Part shown: positions 55,311 through 64,000 of the stretch, piece after piece
How positions within the stretch are numbered: position 1 is the first letter of the stretch
Layout: the number at the start of each line of letters is the position of its first letter
Assembly (NCBI RefSeq): GCF_040954835.1
Contig: NC_090697.1
Location: forward strand, 4,290,501 to 4,354,500
DNA from: Lepisosteus oculatus
Lineage: Eukaryota > Chordata > Actinopteri > Semionotiformes > Lepisosteidae
Direction of reading: 5' to 3'
Length of the DNA: 64,000 bases
Position numbers and translations under genes: made by a program
Notes under the pieces: model-generated
The model's database searches: none
What the model was told of the DNA's origin: nothing
What the model saw: the letters and a program-made list of their open reading frames with translations, nothing else

Positions 55311-56342
55311 TTACACATTTTCTGGAAATAAATTAATCAAAGAAGAAGCTGACTTGCATATCCTAAGTGTTACAATCAGTTTAACCGACTTCTGAAACCA
55401 GGGGTAAAACAAAGCGTAAATAATGGGATTGAGAGAGGAATTAAAAAATATCAACCAAACCAGAAAATTAATAACTACAGTAGAAGAAGATAGATTAACA
55501 TTTGGATAAATGAGAGTGAATGTATAATACGGTGACAAACACAGTTGAAACACAACAACTACAATCCCTAATGTTTTTGCAGCTTTTGTTCCAGATTTCT
55601 TAGATAGTTTTGTAGACGTTTTACTTTCATTCATGGAAATTGTCTGGTCAGTAACAGCACTGATTACTTTAGCATGTCTCCTAGCTACAGCAAAGATTTT
55701 TAAATTAAGTGTTATCATTATAGAGGAAGGTACAAAAAATACAATTAGTAGATCCACTGCTGCTGATGTTTCGTCAATTGAAACTGAACACTCTCCAAAG
55801 CATGTAAACAGGTTCTGTGAATTTGAAAAATTCCCATTGAAATACACGAGAGCCAAAATGTATATTAGTGATAAAAACCAGTTAAGTGATATCATTGACC
55901 ATGCTATATTAACCGTTATTTTGTTGGAATACTGTAAAGCGTCACACACAGCAAAATAGCGATCAATAGCTATACACACAACATTATAAATTGAAACCAA
56001 AGTTAGGACAGCACAAAATAAGTTATAAAGTAAACATAATGTTTCCCCAAAATACCAACAGGTTTCTATTAATACAGCTAAGCGGAAAGGCATTACAGTT
56101 AGTCCTACTAGAAAGTCTGCCACAGCCAGAGAGAGCAGGAGGAAGTTAGTTGGCGTGTGGAGCTGCTTGAAGTGAGAGATAGAGATGATCACCACCAGGT
56201 TTCCACACACTGTCAGCACCACCACTGCTACTGCAGAAATATACATCACTACATACACAGCTGTAGAACGGACTTCCTTAATACAGGATGAGTTGTAAGA
56301 CTCGAAACAAAAATGTGCTGCTTGAAGTTCTGTCACTTCCAT
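55311..56342 (-). CDS. TAAR in reverse orientation, no D3.32, no TM6 tryptophan
   Basis: A 343-residue TAAR-type receptor, the only one on the minus strand. Landmarks: sequon NSS at 17-19 with C20, C103 (3.25), DRYFAV near 127-132, CFGEC in ECL2, D197 (5.42), and NSSLNPIIYALFYPWF in TM7. Position 3.32 is cysteine (C110). The TM6 CWxP motif reads CLSP, so the toggle-switch tryptophan 6.48 is leucine (about residue 269). After DRY the common CDPLxY is CDALQY. A serine replaces the cysteine after P5.50. The frame is intact, so it is probably functional with changed activation, or in early decay. The ATG at 56342 (minus) aligns with paralogues. An amine ligand through D5.42 is inferred. Confidence 0.9.
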   Translation of the reverse strand: MEVTELQAAHFCFESYNSSCIKEVRSTAVYVVMYISAVAVVVLTVCGNLVVIISISHFKQLHTPTNFLLLSLAVADFLVGLTVMPFRLAVLIETCWYFGETLCLLYNLFCAVLTLVSIYNVVCIAIDRYFAVCDALQYSNKITVNIAWSMISLNWFLSLIYILALVYFNGNFSNSQNLFTCFGECSVSIDETSAAVDLLIVFFVPSSIMITLNLKIFAVARRHAKVISAVTDQTISMNESKTSTKLSKKSGTKAAKTLGIVVVVFQLCLSPYYTFTLIYPNVNLSSSTVVINFLVWLIFFNSSLNPIIYALFYPWFQKSVKLIVTLRICKSASSLINLFPENV

Positions 56343-57175
56343 TGATGTTAAAGTCCGTTAAATAATTTTGTTAAATATTCACATTTCAAATGCAAAAGAA
56401 ATATCAAAAAACCAAAATGTATGCAGCACACATGAATTAAACTAACAAAGAAAACACAAAACAAGCATAGCTTTACTGACTTCAGTATCTGAAAATTTCC
56501 TGGTGGTGGAATGACATTTATATCATCAGCAGATTTAATGGTCACACCTGCTGTTAATTAGTCTTAATGATAGCTACAGAATTGTTGTTGTTAAGTAGTC
56601 TAGGGAACAGCTTTCACCTGTTGACTGAACTCAGTGGGGGAAAAGTTGATTAAAATAGAGCAAAGTAAATAACATATTTATAAGAAATAACATGACTGAG
56701 AAATGACATGATTAAAAGAAAATAAGTGATCAAAAGCTGGTGAAAATCAGTAGTCATTACAGTCAAGTATCAATGCATCAAAACATATCCCGACATATTA
56801 TAGTGTGATATAATCATCATGTAGTGTGATTCATGTAGTCCGGATAAAATTGTTACAAAACAGTTTGGGTAAGAAAAAAAAAACTGCTTAAATAAAGTGT
56901 GTAAATATCAATTATGCAAAACAGGATACAAAAATTAGAACAGGATAACAGAACTAAACAGAAACCATAATATAATATGTAGATGCAATCATCTAGAATG
57001 TGTGCCAAAACTTGTATTGGCAGTAAGCACACTGCAGTATTCTGCACCCTGTTTATACAAAGCGAATTTAGCACTTTGATGCTGAAAGTAATTTCACAAG
57101 AGTCACTTATGTTTTGCTAGACATTATTGAAACAGTAGCTTTGTTAAATCTATTTTATTTTAAGTCTACAATACA
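56343..57175. other. Intergenic sequence upstream of the minus-strand TAAR
   Basis: AT-rich; no match to the upstream block shared by the genes at 22592 and 39005. No TATA box stands out on the minus strand. Confidence 0.35.
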
Positions 57176-57240
57176 CAGATGTAGCCATTCAGAATGTGAA
57201 AAAAGCCATTCAGAAACAAAAGTGCGCTACTAGCAATAAC
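57176..57240 (+). mobile_element. Fold-back terminus fragment
   Basis: CAGATGTAGCCATTCAGAAT is a diverged family end. The preceding dinucleotide is CA, not TA. Homology is lost within about 30 bases, close to the Tc1 fragment. Confidence 0.5.
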
Positions 57241-57590
57241 AATATGGCTGCTGAAACCTTCTCTGCAGTCGGGACACAGTGGAGTGGCTCACCCCATAGT
57301 GTCTGGCAATGCTGGCACATGACATGCCTGCCTGCAGCATGCCAATGGCCCTCTCCTTTGGTTCTGGTGACATTCGAGGCATTATGGGATGCACAGAAAA
57401 CTGACTAAGGGTGGCCTTTCTCTTGGAGTGACCTAGGCTTTGAATTAAGACCTTTTTAAAGGTGACCTTATCAGGCTTTGTTCCACCTGGACCGTGTTGG
57501 GTAAAACTGCACCTAACAAGCTTTCGTGTGATTGGCAAGTTGCAATGCCTCACTGCACAAGCTGTATTCCTAGTCAGGGGGCTTAAAACA
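57240..57590 (-). pseudogene. Tc1-like transposase N-terminal fragment
   Basis: On the minus strand (about 57380-57250) the peptide MSPEPKERAIGMLQAGMSCA, then SIARHYGVSHSTVSRLQRRF, is the helix-turn-helix DNA-binding domain of a Tc1-type transposase. The catalytic domain is gone: the frame breaks off about 57245 at unrelated sequence. The open frame upstream to 57652 is noncoding leader and an inserted repeat. Confidence 0.78.
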
Positions 57591-57591
57591 T

Positions 57592-57825
57592 TGTAACGCT
57601 TACAGCCAACAGGCACTGTGTAGGAGCCGGCGTACAGAGCAGGTGATGTCACCGCCCTTCCCTGTGATAGCAGGACTACAGCTACTGGGCTGTAGGGAGA
57701 TCTCTCTTTGGCTCACCGGGCTGGGTCCCTGCTGAGTGACACGGGAGTCCCGGATTCAAGCCCCCGACGGTGGGGGGCCGACCTAATGTGGCAAGGGCGC
57801 CCGCCTGAGCCCCCGTAGCGTTACA
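57592..57825 (+). mobile_element. Short LTR-like repeat with tRNA-like promoter, 4-bp duplication
   Basis: The 234-bp element has ends TGTAACGC and GCGTTACA, eight-base inverted repeats with TG...CA termini. Its flanks are ACAT on both sides (57588-57591 and 57826-57829). Inside, TTTGGCTCACCGGGCTGG and GGATTCAAGCCC form a tRNA-like A and B box. Such ends and duplication suit an LTR-type element; the internal tRNA-like part suits a SINE. Relatives at 37733-37981 and 50113-50288 share the core. Confidence 0.75.
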
Positions 57826-57829
57826 ACAT

Positions 57830-58430
57830 ATTGACAACTTTTAGTTAAAGTACATAAGCTATAACTGTAGTATTCTCATTCCAGAAAATGTTGTGTTTCT
57901 TTTTTCCAACACTATATAAATCCACTGTTCAGATGTCGCAAGTTAAAATAATTTTAAAAGGCCATTTTCTTGTAAATGCCTTTTACTAGCATCTAGAAGA
58001 ATACCTAGTGCAGATCTGTCTTTTGGTTCATTGTGATCAATAGGAAAATATTCAAAATATATAATTCAGAATTCAATATGTATAACTTGAGTTTACTATT
58101 GTAGTAAGGTCTCAGTGTATGAATTGCCAATTGTGCTGTATCTGTGGGCAGGAATAGATTAAATGTGTGAGAGTCTCTACCTGCTCTCATAACTTAACCA
58201 TTTGAAGGAATTCTTTTTTATTTTACTTGTATTTTGGGGCTAAAAAACTAAATTAATCATTTTTATTCCAACAAAAATGTCTCCATGTACAATATTTAAA
58301 TTTGTGAAACTTTGTTGAAATTTGCACATATCCATCCAATTATCACATTTTCATTTTCTTTCTTTTATTTGATATTATATTTCAATTATTTCAATTTGAT
58401 ATTATTTTCACCTGATAACTTTGTTGTTAA
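57830..58430. other. Intergenic AT-rich sequence
   Basis: No gene or recognised repeat. Confidence 0.3.
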
Positions 58431-59470
58431 GGTAAGTCCTACCTGTGTCCCTGACTCATTCGTGTCTCTATCCCTGGCATCCAATTCGGCCCCGGGTTCA
58501 TTCCTTTCATTCTGCCTTGGATACCAAGAGGCTACATGTTTACAGGTTTATATGCCTCAGCATTACACACTCGCTCCATTTGCCCAGGAGACTCTTATCA
58601 AATTCAATGGTTATAGAAGGCCAAGATGTTGCCGTTTACTTCCGTCCCTCATTCTATTCACAGTAAGAGTCTCCAATTTCCATTGCTGTTTTTCGGGGTA
58701 CAATTGAAAACTCGGGCCCTTATCCATTCAGATAACACCGCCATTTTTAGCCAATTTAATAATACCAGTGACTTCCTTTCCCATTTACAAAGTTCTCGCA
58801 AATCTGGAGCTATTGCGAACGTTTCTTCCAACTCAAGACTGCCTCCTTGCTGCTCATGCCTATTTATTTTAATAAGCAAATTGCCTAGGTCTTTGGAAGC
58901 CTTCCTTCTTTACATACAGTAACCCTAAACAAACATTCCCCCAGTTGCTATCCAACTTCTGCGATGACTCACACTTCAAAACACAAATTCTTCTCACTTC
59001 CTCCATGCTTCATAGTTCTGCATTGGTGGTGTGGAGTCCCGCTTGATTCTTTTGGGGGTCCTGGTCTCCTTGTCCTAATGCTGGGAGGTCAGCCCTCAGC
59101 CAAATGGGCTAAGCTACAGTTTAGCTCCATGATGCTTTCATCTTGGGTGTTGTCATTCCTAGTGAAATGGAGTTTATAACAAAAGTTCGGGAGGGATGAC
59201 AACAACCAAGTTGCCCATTTGCAATCGCTCCTGACAATCCATTCCTATTCCAAATGCTATAAATACCTACGATATCCCTATCTCTCTCTCTTGCATGTCT
59301 TTTGCATCCACCCCATCTCCACTTCTACAGCTACCCCTTGGTCACCCTGCATGGGGGTCCTGGTCTCCTTGTCCTATGGCCGGGAGATCAGTCCTCAGCC
59401 AAGTGGGTTAAGCTTGGGTGTTGTCATTCATTGTGAACTAAAGTTGTTTGTGGTAGTAAATGCATATTTA
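58431..59470 (+). repeat. Possible DIRS-type retroelement remnant with split direct repeats
   Basis: A frame near 58700-58800 reads ALIHSDNTAIFSQFNNTSDF, reminiscent of the RNase H region of DIRS/Ngaro-type elements (HSDN). Further downstream GGGGGTCCTGGTCTCCTTGT followed by CCTAATG recurs with few changes at 59052 and 59353, each continuing into CAGCCCTCAGCCAA- and GGGTGTTGTCATTC-like phrases. Split direct repeats near the end suit such elements. Assignment is tentative. Confidence 0.35.
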
Positions 59471-59499
59471 CTTGTCTTTGAGAGCTGAGATATCATTAA

Positions 59500-60000
59500 C
59501 ATATGAGACTGATATAACCTACCAGGTAGACAATAACACATTAAAGTTTATATATTTTGACTTTGATGACATTTGTATCTTTCCTGAATCAATGACCAAT
59601 CATTTGCATTACTTGAATTACAAATAGATCAACAAATATATTACTCTTGTTTGTTTGCTATGCATTTTTTTATTTTATTTTTGTTTTGGGGCAATTATTT
59701 TTTATTTACCTACTTTGATCATATTTTCTAGTATTCTTATTATTATCCTTATTATTATTTATTGTAATATGTATTGTATGATTTGTTATTGTATTGTTAT
59801 TGTTATTGTATAATATTATTTTTGTATGAATTTAATTTGTTTAGTACTGTATATGGTCATGTTTATTGGGTTTGTAGACTGTTTTACATTTTTTCAATTA
59901 TTTTGTCTTTTTTTTACATTTTTAGATTTTGTTTGCACAGACAATATATTGTATTTGTACTTGCAAGAATAGCGATTACAAAAATTAAAATTATACTTGC
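59500..60000. other. Intergenic very AT-rich sequence
   Basis: Runs of TTATTA and TATTGT; no gene. Confidence 0.3.
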
Positions 60001-60625
60001 TTTATTTTGTCCAACTGAGCAATTTTGCTTTTATAAAATATACCAACTTTTTCATGTTTAATGTGTACGATGCTGTAATACAGTTTAAAATAATAAAAAG
60101 TCTAAACAGTATCAACTTGAATTCTTATCTCTATTAATATAACTATCAAGTGGTATTAAATAAATACAGCTTTTTTGTATAGATTACACTTCAAAAAATA
60201 AAAATCGAATCTTTCCACGTTTGATCCCAAGAGGAAGAACAATACGCTCCTGCTTTGTTTAGCAATGGTATGAAAAATAAATCTAAATGGTGAGAAAGCT
60301 ATGCTGAAAGTTTATTAAGATACTTAGAAGACAAAGATAACAATTTACGTTGCATTTTCAGATTGTGAATCAATAAAAACATTTAATTTAACATGCATTT
60401 GCGATTTAAATCAAAATGGGGGTAACGGGGACTTATTATTTCTCTCTTCTCTCTCTTATTATCAAAACTAGTTCAATTGCGGTTCTTTTGGTTTCACGGA
60501 GGGCTTCTCAGATAGTTGGGCATTCAGGTAGATTGCCAGGTGAAAGGATTAGTAATAATATTTTGTTAAAGCAAGTCAGTTTTTTGCGACACATAAGAGA
60601 CATATTGTGGCATTATTAAATAGGA
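60000..60625. repeat. Fold-back family interior fragment
   Basis: CCAACTGAGCAATTTTGCTT at 60010 matches 54216 and, inverted, 11965. CGTTTGATCCCAAGAGGAAG with AAGTTTATTAAGATACTTAG at 60220-60330 matches 19660-19730 and 53440-53510. The end part (GCCAGGTGAAAGGATT to GTTAAAGCAAGTCAG) is inverted relative to 21520-21575. No termini were found. Confidence 0.7.
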
Positions 60626-61627
60626 CGGACACAGTGACTCAGACACAGCACATGTATATTTTATTCATTGGGAAATTGCTGACTGAATCGATGAGTAATA
60701 ATACACTCAACCAACAACACTTGTGTATGACTTGCAACATTAGATAACCAGTAGAATTACAGTTATATTCACCACTGTATTAATAGTAACAATAGATACG
60801 AATTTCACATTTGAAAGATTTAAAAAAATAGTTTATTAGCCTTGCTGTATTTTACATCTGCATGTGAGATCACAGGGTGCCCAGCAGGTGCTTTGTTTCT
60901 GTGGGACAGTGATTAGCTGCCGCCCCCCTTCAGCCAGTCAGTTGTGACAGAAATACTTTGTTCACATTTGCAGACCCAAGTGGAAAGATCATACGAAAAG
61001 CACGTGACTAGGGAAAAACAAGGAGAAAAAAAATAAAAACGGCAAACGAATCGATGTTCTTCAAAACATTATTAACCGACAAAAACAAAACTCAGGTCAA
61101 GTTTGCCAAACTTAAATTTAGCAAAATTGTAAGTTTTATTTTAACTGCATCCATTTCTGTGAACATCAACTCAACAGAGTTGGAATGTGCCTTTTTATGG
61201 GTAGTTTTATTTTTAATCAAGGTACTGTATGCTAAAGTTCCTTTCCTTTCTCTACCATCTGGTTCTCTATCTTCACCTGTAAAACACCCTTCTTAACATT
61301 TTACTTATTTCACAGTAACTTTATTCTTCCTTGTTATCAATTTTATTGAAGTTGAGCTTCATTACTACACTTTACAGTCTGCACACAATTCCCAGTACAA
61401 TAGGAGTAATTAGACAAAAAAGCAGTGATCATCAACACCTGAAAGCTGGAGGCGGGATCACTAAACCCTCTTTTATCATAAAAACAGGAAAGCACAAGAT
61501 AAAAGAAAAGTCTGGAAACTGGTTCATTTCAATCTAGCATGATATATTTCAAACTTTTTACATGTTTTAATAAGTGTCTTCCTTGTTAATATACTGTATA
61601 TACAACCCAGCTCTTTACTTTACTTTG
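60626..61627. other. Intergenic sequence before the last TAAR
   Basis: No gene. No similarity to the upstream block of the genes at 22592 and 39005 was seen. A frame open to a GTG at 61574 joins the receptor frame but lies before the first ATG. Confidence 0.4.
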
Positions 61628-62677
61628 ATGGATTACAAACTAGTGAAATTAGATGAGATGCAACATCTTACATCATTAAATTATTGTTATCCACTGTATA
61701 ATTCATCCTGTTCTAAGGAAGTCCGATCTCCAGCTATGTATGTGGTGATGTATATTTCTGCAGTGGCAGTGGTGACACTGACAGTGTGTGGAAACCTGAT
61801 GGTGATCATCTCTATCTCTCACTTCAAGCAGCTCCACACACCAACTAACCTCCTCCTGCTCTCCCTGACTGTGGCAGACTTTCTGGTTGGAGTCATGGTG
61901 ATGCCTTTCTCTTTAATTGAACTAATAGAAACATGCTGGTATTTTGGGGAAACTTTCTGTAAACTTTATAACATTTTTGTGTTTGTGCTAACTTCAGTTT
62001 CAATCAGTAATTTAGTATTTGTAGCAATAGATCGATATTTTGCAGTATGTGATCCATTGCTTTATTCCACCAAAATAACTATTAAAATAACATGCTTATT
62101 CATACTGTTGAGCTGGTTAGTGTCACTGCTGTACAATATAGCACTTATTTATTTTAATGGAAATATGAGCAAATCTGCAAAATTGAGTGCTTGCCTTGGA
62201 GACTGCTTACTTTCAATTAGTGAACATTGGGGCACAGCTGACTTACTGATTACTTTTGTTTCGCCTTGTTCTATAATGTTAACACTTTACTTAAAAATCT
62301 TTATAGTTGCTAGAAAACACGCACAAGCCATCAAATGTGCTGCAGATCAAATACATTCAACCACTGGGGTCCAAAGAACAATCCCCAAGAAATCTGAAAG
62401 AAAAGCTGCAAAAACATTAGGGATCGTAGTTGGATTTTTTCTGCTCTGCTGGGTCCCCTATTACATCTGTACACTTGTAGAAGCAAACATGAATTTGTCA
62501 TCCTCTTCTGTGCTAATGAATTTCCTCTCTTGGCTAGTGTATTTTAATTCTTTTGTTAACCCTGTTATTTACAGTTTACTTTACCCCTGGTTTCAAAAGT
62601 CTATGAAACTCATTGTAACTTTTGAGATATGTAGTCCGGCATCCTCTTTGATGAACCTTTTCCCTGAAAATCATTAA
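61628..62677 (+). CDS. Trace amine-associated receptor lacking D3.32, with D5.42
   Basis: A 349-residue TAAR-type receptor if started at the ATG at 61628. A second ATG at 61658 would give 339 residues, nearer the usual length, and cannot be excluded. The upstream GTG at 61574 is not a likely start. Landmarks (first ATG numbering): sequon NSS at 25-27 with C28, C111 (3.25), DRYFAV near 135-140, ECL2 CLGDC, D205 (5.42), CWVPYY in TM6 and NSFVNPVIYSLLYPWF in TM7. Position 3.32 is valine (V118). The helix after TM7 and the tail LMNLFPENH resemble the minus-strand gene and the 22592 gene. It is expected in olfactory neurons, sensing amines through the TM5 aspartate; this is inferred. Confidence 0.92.
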   Translation: MDYKLVKLDEMQHLTSLNYCYPLYNSSCSKEVRSPAMYVVMYISAVAVVTLTVCGNLMVIISISHFKQLHTPTNLLLLSLTVADFLVGVMVMPFSLIELIETCWYFGETFCKLYNIFVFVLTSVSISNLVFVAIDRYFAVCDPLLYSTKITIKITCLFILLSWLVSLLYNIALIYFNGNMSKSAKLSACLGDCLLSISEHWGTADLLITFVSPCSIMLTLYLKIFIVARKHAQAIKCAADQIHSTTGVQRTIPKKSERKAAKTLGIVVGFFLLCWVPYYICTLVEANMNLSSSSVLMNFLSWLVYFNSFVNPVIYSLLYPWFQKSMKLIVTFEICSPASSLMNLFPENH

Positions 62678-63639
62678 AATATTTGGTCATTTTTCTCTAG
62701 TTGCAATCTATACTATTAAATTAAAATATTCTTTTTTTTTCCGTTTCCGTTTTTTGTGACTCACATATTTCAGAAAACAATACTGTAAAGAAAGTTGTAA
62801 ATTTGTCATTTAGAAAGTGGAATGCAAGTAGAATGAAAAAATGTATTACAAGACATGAAACTATACTGTATATCTAATCTCTATGACTCTATGACTGTTG
62901 ATTACAAAACTTTAAAATCTACTATAAATCTTCTATACAAAAAGGAAATATGGAATTTTAAAATATGAAGTACTTTACAAAATATGAAGTACTTTAAAAA
63001 ATATGAAGTTTGACATTCACATCGAATTTAATTGTTCGATGTGAAAGGTCACATCTAAGTTAAGATTTGTGTAAAAAACGTCCCAGCCATGTTAATGAAG
63101 CTGTTATCAGGGCTTATTTCAAGAAACCTCTTCAAGAGTTCCTAGAATGAATCACACCTGTAATACCACATTCATGAGAGTATTATTCCATTTAAAATAC
63201 ATTGGTGATAGAATTCTTATGTAAGACAATTTACAGTAATATATATCATTATTTAAACTTAGGCTCTTCAGGAAACCAAAAGGTACTGTATGTCTGTGTT
63301 TATATTTATACTGTACAGTATATCCAGTGGTTATGTATATTGTATGCCAATGGGAGAACTGTTAAATAACAGGAAATAACTTTTAAAAAAAGGGATATTA
63401 CTACAACCAAATTTTATAATCTTTCCCCATTGTTTTATCAAAGAAAATTGTAGGAAAGCAGTGATTCACAGCACAGTACAGTGACGTTTTTAAAGCAAGT
63501 TTATTCTTATGAAAAGGCTCCTTCTGTGAAAATAAAGGGAATACTTAAACATGTATCTTTTTCTGCAATGCTAAAAAATCAATCTCAAAAGCCTTTTATA
63601 ATGCTTGCGTATCCGCAGTTAATCTCTTCTCTTGCATTA
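62678..63639. other. Intergenic AT-rich sequence
   Basis: No gene. A short tandem repeat of AAATATGAAGTACTTTA lies at 62963-63008. No AATAAA lies close to the receptor stop. Confidence 0.4.
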
Positions 63640-63915
63640 CCATAATCATCCTGGATTGGACATCAGTCCATCACAGAGGACCTACAGATAAACTTATATA
63701 GTACACACGCACATCAGGGACACCAGGGACAATTTTTCCAGAACCCAGTTAACCTACCAGTAGATTTCTGTGTGAGGAAACTAGAGCACCCAAGGAAACC
63801 CAGATGAGCATAAGGAGAACATTGAAACTCTAAGCAGATAACATCTCAAGACTTTAACTCAGGGCCCGTGCAGCGTAAGGCTGCAGTGCTAATCATTATA
63901 CCAGCCTGCTGCCCG
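63640..63915 (-). mobile_element. tRNA-derived SINE (HE1/DANA-like), minus strand
   Basis: CATCAGTCCATCACAGAGGA, CCCAGTTAACCTACCAGTAG and GGAGAACATTGAAACTCTAA occupy the same order as in 27690-28000. The tRNA-like head (GGCTGGTATAATGATTAGCA on the minus strand) is at the right end. Confidence 0.75.
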
Positions 63916-64000
63916 AAGCGGATCCTTTATGTTCTTTTCTACAGTGAGTGCAAATCTGAGATCAGTCACTGAGAGATGTATCATTTCTCAGGGAAAAGGA

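Noticed and set aside
57230-57652. A complete 140-residue host protein
   Set aside because: Only the last third resembles a known domain, the Tc1 helix-turn-helix, and the upstream part reads through an inserted repeat and noncoding leader.
61574-61627. N-terminal extension of the last TAAR from a GTG
   Set aside because: Nuclear vertebrate genes start at ATG and paralogues have no such extension. The same applies to 3647-3679 before the first TAAR.

Overview
The window looks like vertebrate nuclear DNA, most likely from a ray-finned fish. The only host genes I can recognise are single-coding-exon trace amine-associated receptors (TAARs). The rest is AT-rich intergenic DNA full of fish-type repeats: a Rex1-like LINE, an L2-like LINE, Tc1-like and hAT DNA transposons, tRNA-derived SINEs and Ty3/Gypsy remnants. 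The species cannot be fixed from sequence alone; a non-teleost ray-finned fish is a guess.

TAAR cluster. Six intact receptor genes lie at 3680-4699 (+), 22592-23626 (+), 33593-34621 (+, TAAR1-like), 39005-40039 (+), 55311-56342 (-) and 61628-62677 (+). A broken tandem copy lies at 40267-41216 (+). All intact genes keep N1.50, D2.50, the TM3/ECL2 cysteines, the extra N-terminal and ECL2 cysteines, and an NPxxY motif ending in PWF, as TAARs do. The main functional signal is where the amine-binding aspartate sits. Gene 1 has both D3.32 and D5.42. Genes 2, 4, 5 and 6 have lost D3.32 (replaced by L, L, C and V) but keep D5.42. The TAAR1-like gene has D3.32 plus an aspartate at 5.42/5.43. It also has a YRY in place of DRY, no TM5 proline, and a likely untranslated first exon with its own TATA box. 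Genes 2 and 4 share about 350 bp of upstream sequence, so promoter and coding region were duplicated together.

Mobile DNA. The dominant repeat is a TA-flanked element family with termini CAGATSCAGCCATTCAAA. At least three copies have both ends (30472-31264, 48548-49173, 51120-54457), a probable fourth spans 13510-21844, and several are partial. The copies are fold-back mosaics, carry tRNA-like modules with A and B boxes, and one holds a DDE-transposase remnant. The largest clear copy has a perfect 82-bp-arm hairpin close to its centre. Two nests can be resolved by target-site duplications: a solo-LTR-like insertion inside a Rex1-like LINE inside the fold-back element (13.5-21.8 kb), and a hAT element inside an L2-like LINE, itself carrying an L2 3' tail (43.4-48.2 kb). 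A separate small repeat (57592-57825 and two relatives) has LTR-like ends and an internal tRNA-like promoter.

Layout: 0.2-2 kb Tc1 end, Gypsy remnant and SINE; 3.7-4.7 TAAR; 5-12 SINEs and anonymous repeats; 13.5-21.8 fold-back nest with minisatellite; 22.6 TAAR; 25.2-26.7 fold-back end with a CpG-rich promoter-like block; 28.1-29.8 second copy of the nest's interior; 30.5-32.2 fold-back element and Tc1 relic; 33.0-34.6 TAAR1-like; 39.0-41.2 TAAR and pseudogene; 42.3-48.2 repeats, telomere-like tract, L2 with hAT; 48.5-54.5 two fold-back elements; 55.3 TAAR (-); 57-60.6 transposon remnants; 61.6 TAAR; 63.6 SINE.
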